Source of the DNA: Tsukamurella pulmonis
Lineage (GTDB): Bacteria > Actinomycetota > Actinomycetes > Mycobacteriales > Mycobacteriaceae
Length of the DNA stretch: 64,000 bases
NCBI RefSeq assembly: GCF_900103175.1
Contig: NZ_FNLF01000002.1
Location: 3,176,136 to 3,240,135, forward strand
Direction: 5' to 3'
Shown here: positions 34,713 to 45,784 of the stretch, piece by piece
How positions within the stretch are numbered: the stretch's first letter is position 1
Layout of the letters: every line of letters starts with the position of its first letter
Position numbers and translations under genes: made by a program
The notes under the pieces: generated by a model
The model's input: only the letters and a program-made list of their open reading frames with translations
The model's database searches: none
What the model was told of the DNA's origin: nothing

Positions 34713-35537
34713 ATGACCACCATCCCCCAGCTCACTCTCAACGACGGCGTCCGCATGCCCCAGGTCGGCTTCGGCGTCTTCCAGGTGCCCGACGACGAGG
34801 CGCAGCGCGCCGTCGAGACCGCGCTGGCCGCGGGCTACCGCAGCATCGACACCGCGATGATCTACGGGAACGAGGTCGGCGTCGGCCGCGCTCTCGCCGC
34901 CGCGGGCATCCCCCGCGAGGACCTGTTCGTCACCACCAAGCTGTGGGTCGCGGACCTCGGTGCGGGAAGGGCCCGAGCGGCGCTCGAGGCGAGCCTCGAC
35001 CGACTCGGCCTGGACCACGTCGACCTGTACCTGATCCACTGGCCCGCACCGGAGACCGACTCCTATCTGCAGACCTGGGGTGAGATGCAGGACCTCCGTG
35101 GCGACGGCACCCGCTCGATCGGCGTCTCGAACTTCCTGCCCGAGCACCTCGACCGGCTGGCGGGAGTCGGTAGCACGCCGCCGTCGGTCAACCAGATCGA
35201 GCTGCACCCGGCGCTGCAGAACCGGGACACGGTCGCCGCGAACCGTCGTCAGGACATCGCCACCGAGGCATGGAGCCCGCTCGCCCAGGGCGCGGCGCTG
35301 GACTCCGCCGCCGTCACTGCCGCCGCCGCTCGGCACGGCGTCACCCCGGCGCAGATCGTCCTGCGCTGGCACCTGCAGCACGGCACCATCGTGATCCCGA
35401 AGTCGGTGACGCCCAGCCGGATCGCCGCGAACCTCGATCTGTTCGGCTTCTCGCTCGACGACGCGGAGGTCGCCGCGATCGACGCGCTGGAGGCCGACGG
35501 CCGCACGGGCCCCCATCCCGCCGCGTTCAACGGTTGA
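34713..35537 (+). CDS. Aldo/keto reductase (2,5-diketo-gluconate reductase-like)
   Basis: A 274-residue NADPH-dependent oxidoreductase. The catalytic tetrad is visible: D and Y in SIDTAMIYGNE, K in TTKLW and H in LIHWP. The nucleotide-binding IPKSVTPSRI follows. AGGAGAT is 7 bases before the ATG. Cotranscription with the MFS gene (35-base gap) suggests reduction of a compound that MarR also senses. Typical length for the family. Confidence 0.9.
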   Translation: MTTIPQLTLNDGVRMPQVGFGVFQVPDDEAQRAVETALAAGYRSIDTAMIYGNEVGVGRALAAAGIPREDLFVTTKLWVADLGAGRARAALEASLDRLGLDHVDLYLIHWPAPETDSYLQTWGEMQDLRGDGTRSIGVSNFLPEHLDRLAGVGSTPPSVNQIELHPALQNRDTVAANRRQDIATEAWSPLAQGAALDSAAVTAAAARHGVTPAQIVLRWHLQHGTIVIPKSVTPSRIAANLDLFGFSLDDAEVAAIDALEADGRTGPHPAAFNG

Positions 35538-35562
35538 GGACACCGCGGCGCCTCATGACGGG

Positions 35563-36492
35563 TCAGTTCAGGCGCCAGCTCTCGTAGGCGCGGGGATCGT
35601 CGAGCGGCTCGGTGTGGATCGTGGTCCGCAGGTCGGCGAACAGGGCCGCGAGCTCCTGCTCCACCTGCTCCGCGAGGTCGTGCGCACGATCGACCGTCCA
35701 CACGCCGGGCACGAGCATGTGCATCTGCACGAACCGCTCGTGCCCGGACTCGCGGGTGCGCACGTCGTGGAACTCGACGCCATCCGCTCGGTGCCTGTCG
35801 AGCACCTCGTCGATCCGGGCTCGTTCCTCCTCGGGCAGGGCGGCGTCCAGCAGGCCTGCCCCGGATTGCCAGACGAGTCGCGTACCCACGACGAGGATGT
35901 TCAGCGCGACCGCGATCGCGATGATCGGGTCGAGGGGCAGCCACCCCGTCAGGGCGACCAGGAGCACACCGAGGATCACACCGACGGTGGTCCACACATC
36001 GGTGAGCAGGTGCTTCCCGTCCGCCTGCAGAGCGAGGGAGCGGTTCGTCCGGCCCACGCGCACCAGATAGACCCCGACAGCGCCGTTGATGACAGTCGCC
36101 AGGACCGAGATCGCGAGGCCCACGCCGACCTGCTCGAGTTCCTGGGGAGCGAACAAGCGGTTCACCGCGGAGACGATGATCACGCCGGCGGCGACCACGA
36201 TCATCACACCCTCGAGGACGGCCGAGAAGTACTCGGCCTTGGTGTGGCCGAAGTTGTGATCGCTGTCCGCGGGCCGCGCGGCGACCTTGAGCGCGACGTA
36301 CGCACCGATCGCGGCGACCAGGTTCACCGACGACTCGGCGGCGTCGGAGAGCAGGCCGACGGAACCGGTCAGCAGCCACGCGGCGACCTTGAGGCCGATG
36401 GTGAGAACGCCGGCCCCGATGGCCACGAGCGCGTACTTCGACAGGTCCGGGCGGAGTGGAGACCGCGAACCGTGCTCGTGTCCTCCGCCCAT
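35563..36492 (-). CDS. Cation diffusion facilitator (CDF) exporter
   Basis: A 309-residue divalent metal/proton antiporter. Six hydrophobic helices precede a cytoplasmic domain. The motif SDAAESSVNLVAAIGAY and DSDHNFGHTKAEYFSAVLEG contain Asp/His ligands of the transport site. The C-terminal domain carries HDVRTRESGHERFVQMHMLV. Metal specificity (Zn, Fe or Co) cannot be assigned. It is 8 bases downstream of the lepA stop on the same strand, so it may be read through with lepA. Confidence 0.9.
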   Translation of the reverse strand: MGGGHEHGSRSPLRPDLSKYALVAIGAGVLTIGLKVAAWLLTGSVGLLSDAAESSVNLVAAIGAYVALKVAARPADSDHNFGHTKAEYFSAVLEGVMIVVAAGVIIVSAVNRLFAPQELEQVGVGLAISVLATVINGAVGVYLVRVGRTNRSLALQADGKHLLTDVWTTVGVILGVLLVALTGWLPLDPIIAIAVALNILVVGTRLVWQSGAGLLDAALPEEERARIDEVLDRHRADGVEFHDVRTRESGHERFVQMHMLVPGVWTVDRAHDLAEQVEQELAALFADLRTTIHTEPLDDPRAYESWRLN

Positions 36493-36500
36493 GACCGCGC

Positions 36501-38384
<1,884 letters not shown>

Positions 38385-38402
38385 ACGTCAAAGTCCAGTT
38401 TC

Positions 38403-39044
38403 TCATGCCGTGCTGTGCGGGCGCACCATGGTGAGCTGGTGGACCCTCGCGCCGCGGTGGCGCACGCCCGGCACCGTCGGACTCGGACCGTACGGGACGA
38501 AGCCGCAGCGCTCGAAGAACCGGACCGCACGCGTGTTCTCGACCAGCGTCTGCAGGTGGCAGCCGGCACCGTCCAGCGCGGCGGACCAGGCGTCCATCAG
38601 CCCGTACGCCGCGCCGGTCCCGCGCGCCTGCGGCGCGACGTCGATGTGCAGGTGGGCGGGCCACCGCTCGTCGTGCAACTCCCCTGACGCCGACGGCTCG
38701 CGGCGACACACCGTCGCGAGGTCGAACACCGCGCGCCCGAGGAAACGCGCGGTGGCGGGGCGCAGCAGCACCGACGGGCGGCGCAGTGCCGCGATCAACC
38801 GATCCTCCTCGGACGGCAGCGGCGCCCCGGCCGGGCAACCCGTCAGGTACCCGACGGGCTCGCCGCCGTCCTCGGCGACGAACAGGGAGTCGGCGCAGTG
38901 CTCGATGTACGGGTCCAGGTAGACCGCGCGCTCGGAGTCCGGGTGGCGCCACAGCTCGCCCGACGGTGACCCCTCGCCCGCTCGCGCGAACAGCGCGCGC
39001 AGCGCCTGCGCGTCCGCGTCGCGGTACGCGCGGATAGCAGTCAC
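38403..39044 (-). CDS. GNAT family N-acetyltransferase
   Basis: A 213-residue acetyltransferase. The acetyl-CoA site appears as LHIDVAPQARGTGAAYGLMDAW (residues about 135-155), and NTRAVRFFERCGFVPYG is the usual C-terminal motif. GTG start at 39044. 19 bases upstream of the possible lepA start. Substrate unknown. Confidence 0.85.
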   Translation of the reverse strand: MTAIRAYRDADAQALRALFARAGEGSPSGELWRHPDSERAVYLDPYIEHCADSLFVAEDGGEPVGYLTGCPAGAPLPSEEDRLIAALRRPSVLLRPATARFLGRAVFDLATVCRREPSASGELHDERWPAHLHIDVAPQARGTGAAYGLMDAWSAALDGAGCHLQTLVENTRAVRFFERCGFVPYGPSPTVPGVRHRGARVHQLTMVRPHSTA

Positions 39045-39110
39045 CGCTGCGCACCCACGGTATGGCCGTCCTCGTCCGGTTTCATGCGGTCCACGGTAAC
39101 GTCGAGTGCC

Positions 39111-41270
39111 ATGAGTGATTCTGAATCCTCACGAACATCGACACCAGCAGAGACGACACCGACACCGCCGAGCTCCTTGAACCGCCGAGTCTTCCTCGCC
39201 GCCGCCGGCTCGGTCCTGGCCCTCGCCCTGTGGGCGCTCGCCTCTCCCGACACCGCGGAGAGCGTGATCAGCGGTGTGGTCAGCTTCATCACCACCTGGT
39301 TCGGCTGGTGGTACTTCCTGCTCGCGACCGCGATCGTCGGCGTGGTCGTCTTCATCGGCCTGAGCCGGTACGGCACGTACCGCCTCGGCCCCGAGGAGTC
39401 GCGGCCCGAGTACAGCCTCTTCACCTGGACCTCGATGCTGTTCGCGGCGGGCATCGGCATCGATCTGATGTTCTTCTCCGTGGCCGAGCCCGTGAGCCAC
39501 TACCTCAATCCCCCGGTCGGCGCGGGCGAGAACAACCAGGCAGCACGGGAGGCCGTCACCTGGACCGTGTTCCACTACGGCATCACCGGCTGGGCGATGT
39601 ACGCGCTGATGGGCGGGGCGCTCGCCTACTTCGCCTTCCGGCACAACCTTCCGCTCACGATCCGCGCAGCGCTCTACCCGATCCTCGGCAAGCGCGTGCA
39701 CGGCCGCCTCGGTGACGCCGTGGACGTGGCCGCCGTCCTGGGCACCATCTTCGGCATCGCCACCTCCCTGGGCATCGGCATCGTCCAGCTCAACTACGGC
39801 CTGCACGAGCTCTTCGGCGTCCCGCAGGGCAAGGCCGCGCAGATCGGCCTCATCGTGCTGTCCGTGATCGTCGCGACCATCTCGGCGACGTCCGGCGTCG
39901 ACAAGGGAATCCGGCGGCTCAGCGAGCTCAACGTCGTCCTGGCGATCGCGCTGCTCGTCTACATCCTGGTCGCGGGCCGGTCCGACTTCCTGCTCAACGG
40001 CCTGGTGCAGAACGCCGGTGACTACTTCTCGACGTTCCTCGACCGCACGATGGACACCTTCGCGTGGGGCCAGATCAATCCCGAGACCGCCGGCAACGAC
40101 CCCCGCGGCTGGCTCGACTCGTGGACCCTGTTCTTCTGGGCCTGGTGGGTCGCCTGGGCGCCGTTCGTGGGCCTGTTCCTCGCGCGGATCTCGCGCGGTC
40201 GCACGTTGCGCCAGTTCATCTTCGGCGTGCTGCTCGTGCCGTTCAGCTTCATCCTGGTGTGGATCTCGGTGTTCGGCAACAGCGCACTCGAGGTCGCCCG
40301 GGGCGACAAGGGCTTCGCGGAGGCCACCGCCTCGACGCCCGAGGTCGGCTTCTACTCGCTGCTCGAGAAGTACCCCGGCGCACCGCTGCTCCTGGCCATC
40401 GCCACCATCACGGGGCTGCTGTTCTACGTCACCAGCGCCGATTCCGGTTCGCTGGTGATGGGCAACTTCACCTCCAAGCTCGAGGACCCGATGGCGGACT
40501 GCGCGCGCAGCACCCGCATCTTCTGGTCCTTCGCGATCGGATTGCTCACCCTCGCCATGCTCTTCGCCGGATCCGAGGGTTCGATCGTGACGCTGCAGAA
40601 GGCCACCATCATCATGGGGCTGCCCTTCTCGTTCGTCCTGGCCCTGGTGGGCCTCGCCCTCCTGCGCGCCCTGCACACCGAGTCGTACAAGCTCGACAGC
40701 TTCCGCACCACACTGCCGAAGTCGCTCGCCGCGGGCCGTGGCACCGGCGATCCGGGCAGCTGGCGCCGTCGGCTGCTCGCGACCATCCACTACCCCGGCA
40801 AGGCGGCGACGAAACGCTTCCTCGAGAACGCCGTCGCCTCCGCGATGCGCGACGTGGCAGCGGAGTTCGCCGCCGAGGGCATGACGGCGACGATCGACGA
40901 GTCCGGCCGCAGCGAGTCGCTGCCCTCGCCCACCCTGAGGGTCGACCTCGCGAGCGAACCGGACTTCGAGTACTGCGTGTGGCCGGTGTCCGCGCCCGCC
41001 CCGAGCTACGCGGTCCTGGCGCAGCGCTCCGGCGATCGCTACTACCGGTGCGAGGTGTACCTCGCCGAGGGCTCGCAGGGCTACACGCTCAACGGCTACA
41101 CCCGCGAGCAGATCATCGGCGACATCCTCGACCAGTACGAGCGGCACCTGGGCTACCTGCACCTGCGCCGGGCCGCCACCGACCACCACACCGAACACGA
41201 CGAATCGGCCGGAACCCGAACCGATCCCGACCCTGAAGCGTCCACCGAACCCGAAGGGACACCCGCATGA
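39111..41270 (+). CDS. betT: BCCT family choline/betaine transporter
   Basis: A 719-residue sodium or proton-coupled transporter for choline, betaine or carnitine. Twelve hydrophobic helices cover about residues 25-530, with the family motif in TLFFWAWWVAWAPFVGLFLA. A long C-terminal cytoplasmic tail (about 550-719) is typical of osmosensing BetT types. The following betB and betA genes point to choline uptake for glycine betaine synthesis. ATG at 39111; the ATGA overlap with betB indicates one operon. Confidence 0.92.
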   Translation: MSDSESSRTSTPAETTPTPPSSLNRRVFLAAAGSVLALALWALASPDTAESVISGVVSFITTWFGWWYFLLATAIVGVVVFIGLSRYGTYRLGPEESRPEYSLFTWTSMLFAAGIGIDLMFFSVAEPVSHYLNPPVGAGENNQAAREAVTWTVFHYGITGWAMYALMGGALAYFAFRHNLPLTIRAALYPILGKRVHGRLGDAVDVAAVLGTIFGIATSLGIGIVQLNYGLHELFGVPQGKAAQIGLIVLSVIVATISATSGVDKGIRRLSELNVVLAIALLVYILVAGRSDFLLNGLVQNAGDYFSTFLDRTMDTFAWGQINPETAGNDPRGWLDSWTLFFWAWWVAWAPFVGLFLARISRGRTLRQFIFGVLLVPFSFILVWISVFGNSALEVARGDKGFAEATASTPEVGFYSLLEKYPGAPLLLAIATITGLLFYVTSADSGSLVMGNFTSKLEDPMADCARSTRIFWSFAIGLLTLAMLFAGSEGSIVTLQKATIIMGLPFSFVLALVGLALLRALHTESYKLDSFRTTLPKSLAAGRGTGDPGSWRRRLLATIHYPGKAATKRFLENAVASAMRDVAAEFAAEGMTATIDESGRSESLPSPTLRVDLASEPDFEYCVWPVSAPAPSYAVLAQRSGDRYYRCEVYLAEGSQGYTLNGYTREQIIGDILDQYERHLGYLHLRRAATDHHTEHDESAGTRTDPDPEASTEPEGTPA

Positions 41271-42781
41271 CCGAACCCACCCTGTTCATCGACGGAACCT
41301 GGCGGCACAGCGAGAGCGGCGGAACCCGCACTATCGTCTGTCCCGCCGACGGTACCGAGGTCGCCGTCGTCGACGAGGCGACCGCCGCCGACACCGAAGC
41401 CGCGATCGCGGCGGCCCGTCGCGCCTTCGACACCGGCCCCTGGCCCCGGACCCCCGCGGCCGAACGCGGCGACCTCGTGATCGCCGTCGCCGACGCGATC
41501 GATCGCCGCCGCGACGAGTTCGCCCGTGCGGAGACGCTCGACACCGGCAAGCGCCTGTACGAGTCCGAGCTCGACATGGCCGACATCGCCGCGTGTTTCC
41601 GGTACTTCGGCAAGCTCGCCGGGCAGGATGCGGGGCGCATCGTCGACGCCGGATCCGCCGACGTCGCCTCGCAGATCGTCTACGAGCCGGTGGGCGTCTG
41701 CGCGATGATCACGCCGTGGAACTACCCGCTGCTGCAGGCGGCGTGGAAGGTCGCGCCCGCGCTGGCCGCCGGTGACACGTTCGTCCTCAAGCCCTCCGAG
41801 CTGACGCCGCACACCTCGATCCTGCTGATGAAGGTGCTCCAGGAGGTGGGCCTGCCCGACGGCGTCGCCAACCTCGTGCTCGGCGCCGGTGCGCAGGCCG
41901 GCGCACCCCTGTCCACCCACCCCGACATCGACCTGGTCTCCTTCACCGGCGGCCTCGTCACCGGCCGGCTCATCGCCGCCAACGCTGCCGGCACCGTCAA
42001 GAAGGTGGCGCTGGAGCTGGGCGGCAAGAACCCGAACGTGATCTTCGCCGACGCCTGCGCCACACCCGAGCGCCTGGCCGCGACCGTCGACAACGCGCTC
42101 AACGCCGCCTTCCTGCACTCGGGCCAGGTGTGCTCCGCCGGCGCGCGGCTGGTGATCGAGGCGTCCGTGCACGATGTCTTCGTCGACGAGCTGGTCCGCC
42201 GCGCCGAGGGGATCCGGCAGGGGCTGCCCTTCGCCGAGGGCACCGAGACCGGACCGCTCATCTCCGCCGCCCACCGCGACAAGGTGCACGCCTACGTCGA
42301 GAAGGCCCGCGAGGACGGGGCCGTGGTGCGCACGGGCGGCGCGTTCGCCACGGGCGATCAGGGCTCGGGCTCGCTCGACGACGGCTTCTTCTACCTCCCG
42401 ACGGTGCTCGACCACTGCGACCCGTCGATGGCCTGCGTGCACGACGAGGCCTTCGGGCCCACCGTCACCGTCGAGACCTTCGAGACGGAGGACGAGGCCG
42501 TGGCGATCGCCAACGACACCGAGTACGGACTCGCGGGCGCGGTGTGGTCGGCCGACGGCGGCCGGGCCAAGCGCGTCGCGCGCCGGCTGCGGCACGGCAC
42601 AGTGTGGATCAACGACTTCGGCCCCTACCTCCCCCAAGCCGAGTGGGGAGGCTTCGGCGCCTCGGGCATCGGGCGCGAGCTCGGGCCCACCGGCCTCGGC
42701 GAGTACCTCGAGGCCAAGCACGTGTACGAGAACCTGCGGCCGTCCGTGACCGGATGGTTCGCCGAGCGGAAGGACGCGTAA
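41267..42781 (+). CDS. betB: Betaine aldehyde dehydrogenase
   Basis: A 504-residue NAD(P)-dependent aldehyde dehydrogenase. The general base is E250 in ELGGKNPN and the nucleophile C289 in SGQVCSAG. VCAMITPWNYPLL is the cofactor region. It oxidises betaine aldehyde to glycine betaine, the osmoprotectant. Overlaps betT as ATGA; betA follows immediately after its TAA. Confidence 0.92.
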   Translation: MTEPTLFIDGTWRHSESGGTRTIVCPADGTEVAVVDEATAADTEAAIAAARRAFDTGPWPRTPAAERGDLVIAVADAIDRRRDEFARAETLDTGKRLYESELDMADIAACFRYFGKLAGQDAGRIVDAGSADVASQIVYEPVGVCAMITPWNYPLLQAAWKVAPALAAGDTFVLKPSELTPHTSILLMKVLQEVGLPDGVANLVLGAGAQAGAPLSTHPDIDLVSFTGGLVTGRLIAANAAGTVKKVALELGGKNPNVIFADACATPERLAATVDNALNAAFLHSGQVCSAGARLVIEASVHDVFVDELVRRAEGIRQGLPFAEGTETGPLISAAHRDKVHAYVEKAREDGAVVRTGGAFATGDQGSGSLDDGFFYLPTVLDHCDPSMACVHDEAFGPTVTVETFETEDEAVAIANDTEYGLAGAVWSADGGRAKRVARRLRHGTVWINDFGPYLPQAEWGGFGASGIGRELGPTGLGEYLEAKHVYENLRPSVTGWFAERKDA

Positions 42782-44353
42782 GTGACCGTGAGCGAGGAGA
42801 CCTTCGACTACGTGGTGGTGGGCGCCGGATCCGCCGGGGCCGCCGTCGCATCGCGACTGTCCGAGGACCCGACGGTGACGGTCTGCCTGCTGGAGGCGGG
42901 GCCGTCGGACGTGGGCGACGAGGCGATCCTGCAGCTGGACCGGTGGATGGAACTGCTGGAGTCCGGGTACGACTGGGACTACCCCATCGAGCCGCAGGAG
43001 AACGGCAACTCCTTCATGCGGCACGCCCGCGCGAAGGTGCTGGGCGGCTGCAGTTCCCACAACAGCTGCATCGCTTTCTGGGCGCCGCGCGAGGACCTCG
43101 ACGCCTGGGAGCGCGATCACGGCGCCGCGGGGTGGGGAGCCGACTCGGTGTACCGGCTCTACCCGCGGATCGAGACCAACGACGCCCCCGGTGAGCACCA
43201 CGGCCGTTCCGGGCCCGTGCACATCATGACGGTGCCGCCGAACGACCCGTGCGGCGTCGCCCTGCTCGACGCGTGCGAGGAGGTGGGCATCCCCCGTGCG
43301 GAGTTCAACTCCGGGACCACGGTGACCAACGGCGCCAACTTCTTCCAGATCAATCGCCGCGCCGACGGCACGCGCTCGTCCTCGTCGGTGAGCTACCTGC
43401 ACCCGGCGATGGATAGGGAGAACCTGACGATCAAGACCGGCGCCTGGGCGAAGAAGATCGTCTTCGACACCGCCGGCGACGTGCCGCGCGCCATCGGCGT
43501 GGACATCACCGACAACGCCTTCGGCCGGACCACGCGGGTGGGCGCGCGCCGCGAGGTGATCGTCAGCGCCGGCGCGATCGATTCGCCGAAGCTGCTGATG
43601 CTCTCCGGAATCGGCCCGGCGGACCACCTGCGCGAGACCGGCGTGGACGTGCTCGTCGACTCCCCCGGCGTGGGCGAGCACCTGCAGGACCACCCGGAGG
43701 GCGTGATCGGCTTCGAGACGAGCCGGCCGATGGTGCGCGAGTCCACGCAGTGGTGGGAGATCGGGATCTTCACCCCCACCGAGTACGGGCTCGACCGGCC
43801 AGACCTGATGATGCACTACGGCAGCGTGCCCTTCGACATGCACACGCTGCGGCACGGCTACCCCACCGCGGAGAACACCTTCTGCCTGACTCCGAACGTG
43901 ACGCACGCGCGCTCGCGCGGCACCGTCCGGCTGCGGACCATGGACTTCCGGGACAAGCCGAAGGTCGACCCGCGGTACTTCACGGACGCCGAGGGCCACG
44001 ACATGAAGGTGATGATCGCGGGCATCCGCAAGGCGCGTGAGATCGCCGAGGCCGGGCCGCTCAAGGACTGGATCGAGCGCGAGCTCTACCCGGGCCCGGG
44101 CGCCCAGACCGACGCCGAGCTCGCCGAGTACATCCGGCGCACGCACAACACCGTCTACCACCCCGTGGGCACGGTGCGAATGGGCGCGGTCGACGATCCG
44201 CTCTCGCCGCTGGACCCGGAACTGCGGGTCAAGGGCGTCGCCGGCCTCCGGGTGGCGGACGCGTCGGTCTTCCCTGAGCACACCACCGTGAATCCGAACA
44301 TCACGGTGATGATGGTCGGCGAGCGCTGCGCGGAACTCGTGCGGGCGGGCTGA
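42782..44353 (+). CDS. betA: Choline dehydrogenase (GMC oxidoreductase)
   Basis: A 523-residue FAD-dependent alcohol dehydrogenase that oxidises choline to betaine aldehyde. The dinucleotide loop GAGSAGAAVASRL is at about residues 13-25. Catalytic H460 is in HPVGTVRMG and N504 in NPNITVMM. GTG at 42782 directly after the betB stop; another GTG at 42788 is in frame. It completes betT-betB-betA. No betI-like regulator is adjacent. Confidence 0.93.
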   Translation: MTVSEETFDYVVVGAGSAGAAVASRLSEDPTVTVCLLEAGPSDVGDEAILQLDRWMELLESGYDWDYPIEPQENGNSFMRHARAKVLGGCSSHNSCIAFWAPREDLDAWERDHGAAGWGADSVYRLYPRIETNDAPGEHHGRSGPVHIMTVPPNDPCGVALLDACEEVGIPRAEFNSGTTVTNGANFFQINRRADGTRSSSSVSYLHPAMDRENLTIKTGAWAKKIVFDTAGDVPRAIGVDITDNAFGRTTRVGARREVIVSAGAIDSPKLLMLSGIGPADHLRETGVDVLVDSPGVGEHLQDHPEGVIGFETSRPMVRESTQWWEIGIFTPTEYGLDRPDLMMHYGSVPFDMHTLRHGYPTAENTFCLTPNVTHARSRGTVRLRTMDFRDKPKVDPRYFTDAEGHDMKVMIAGIRKAREIAEAGPLKDWIERELYPGPGAQTDAELAEYIRRTHNTVYHPVGTVRMGAVDDPLSPLDPELRVKGVAGLRVADASVFPEHTTVNPNITVMMVGERCAELVRAG

Positions 44354-44366
44354 GCCCTTCGCGGCT

Positions 44367-44379
44367 TATCCTGGGGGCA
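44367..44379 (+). promoter_or_regulatory. -10 box for a leaderless transcript
   Basis: TATCCT at 44367-44372 is followed by 6 bases and then the ATG at 44379. No ribosome binding site is present. This suggests a promoter of its own, independent of the bet operon. Confidence 0.5.
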
Positions 44380-44993
44380 TGGCGAACGACTTCACCCGGT
44401 TCGCGGCCGTGGCGGCCAAGCTCGCGCGCGAGCACGGCCCCCGGCTCGCGGCCCAGGTCGTGAACAGCCCTCCGGTCCGCGCGGGCCGCGAGGCGATCAC
44501 GCAGGCCGTCACGCAGACGGTGAACCAGGCGCTCGGCCTGGAGTCACCCGCCGAGCCCAAGGAGTTCACACCCGGCCGGCCGGTCACCCGGACCTCCACG
44601 CCGACCGAGCTGATGGCGCGCGGCGTCTTCTACGCGCCCCAGCTCGACGGGCAGGCCGATCCGGGCGAGGTCGTGTGGACCTGGGTCGAGTTCGAGGAGA
44701 CGACAGGGCCGAACGCGGGCCAGGGCAAGGATCGGCCGGTGCTCGTGGTCGGCCGGTCGGTGACCAGCCTCCTCGGGCTGATGCTCTCGAGCCAGGAACG
44801 GCACCAGGGCGATCCGGCGTGGATCGGCATCGGTTCAGGGCCGTGGGACGCGGAGCACCGCCCCTCGTGGGTGCGGCTCGACCGGGTCCTCGACGTGCCC
44901 GAGGACGGCATCCGTCGCGAGGGCGCCGTGCTGGACCGGCGGCGCTTCGAGTCCGTCGCGCAGCGGCTGCGCGAGGACTACGGCTGGACCTGA
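44379..44993 (+). CDS. PemK/MazF-like domain protein (Rv2405-like)
   Basis: A 204-residue protein with an alpha-helical N-terminal part (about 1-60, many Ala, Arg and Gln) and a C-terminal domain resembling PemK/MazF-type RNase toxins (VVWTWVEFEETTG, GQGKDRPVLVVGR, DRVLDVPEDGIRREGAVLD). No antitoxin gene is next to it. It is conserved near lepA in mycobacteria (Rv2405), so a housekeeping role is more likely than a plasmid-type toxin. Function not established. Confidence 0.75.
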   Translation: MANDFTRFAAVAAKLAREHGPRLAAQVVNSPPVRAGREAITQAVTQTVNQALGLESPAEPKEFTPGRPVTRTSTPTELMARGVFYAPQLDGQADPGEVVWTWVEFEETTGPNAGQGKDRPVLVVGRSVTSLLGLMLSSQERHQGDPAWIGIGSGPWDAEHRPSWVRLDRVLDVPEDGIRREGAVLDRRRFESVAQRLREDYGWT

Positions 44994-45005
44994 GTCAGGC
45001 GCGTC

Positions 45006-45688
45006 TCAGAGCAGCGCGGCGACCGCTTTCGCGGTGGCCTTCGCGGAGCCGGGGTTCTGGCCGGTGACGAGGGTGCCGTCGACCACGGTGTACGAGACGA
45101 ACGGGAGCGTGCCCTCTCGTAGAGCGCGCCGCGCTCCTTCGCCCGCGCCTCGGCGTTGTACGGCACCAGCTTGTCGACGCGGGCCAGGATCTCCTCCCGC
45201 CACGCGAAGCCGGTCATCTTGCGTCCGGCGATCAGGTACTCACCGTTCGACAGCTTCGTGTCGAGCAGGCCGCAGTAGCCGTGGCACACCGAGGAGACGA
45301 TGCCGCCGCGCTCGAAGATCTCCCGCGTGATCCGCTGCAGACCCTCGCTGCCCGGGAAGTCGTACATCACGGCGTGGCCGCCGGTGAAGTAGATCGCGTC
45401 GAACTCGGACGAATCGATCTCCTCGGGGCTGCGCGTGCTCTCGAGCAGGGCCATCTTCGCCGGATCGGCACGCCAGGCCTTGGCGGTCCTGTCGTAGTTG
45501 GGGAACTTCAGCGACCGGGGCTCGAGCGGCACCGCGCCGCCCTGCGGGCTGACCAGGACCTGCTCGAAGCCGGCCTGCTCGAAGACGCGCCAGGCGTGCG
45601 TGAGCTCGGAGAGCCACAGCCCCGTCTCGTGCGACGGATCGTCGTAGTGACCGACATTGGTGACCACGTTCAGGATTCGCTTCGGCAT
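45006..45688 (-). pseudogene. DJ-1/PfpI family protein, frameshifted near the C-terminus
   Basis: The first 193 or so residues are a good class I glutamine amidotransferase-like DJ-1/PfpI protein, with the nucleophile in SSVCHGYCG and the partner FTGGHAVMYDFPGS; relatives are glyoxalase III/HchA-like chaperones or stress proteases. At about 45113-45121 the frame jumps: the sequence reads TACGAGAGGGC where TACGAGGAGGGC would continue the family frame (EGTLPFVSYTVVDG). One G appears to be missing. In the shifted frame a basic, unrelated tail runs to 44978. ATG at 45688 follows GAGGAG. It could be a true mutation or an assembly error. Confidence 0.8.
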
Positions 45689-45719
45689 GACGGGCTCCTC
45701 GGAGTGCAGCAGTTGACAC

Positions 45720-45753
45720 TGCTTACATTAGCTCGCCCGCCCCATGTAAGCAA
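45720..45753 (-). promoter_or_regulatory. Promoter with overlapping 9-bp inverted repeat
   Basis: Minus-strand -35 TTGCTT (45748-45753) and -10 TAATGT (45725-45730) are 17 bases apart. The inverted repeat TGCTTACAT (45720-45728) and ATGTAAGCA (45744-45752), with a 15-base spacer, covers both boxes. It precedes the DJ-1/PfpI gene and looks like a repressor operator. Confidence 0.65.
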
Positions 45754-45784
45754 TGCACACATCGGAGCGGCACGCCGTGCCCGC

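Noticed and set aside
41153-44281. 1042-codon open frame on the minus strand opposite the bet operon
   Set aside because: It is a GC-rich shadow: it lies entirely opposite three well-supported genes, has His- and Arg-rich low-complexity content and no recognisable domain.
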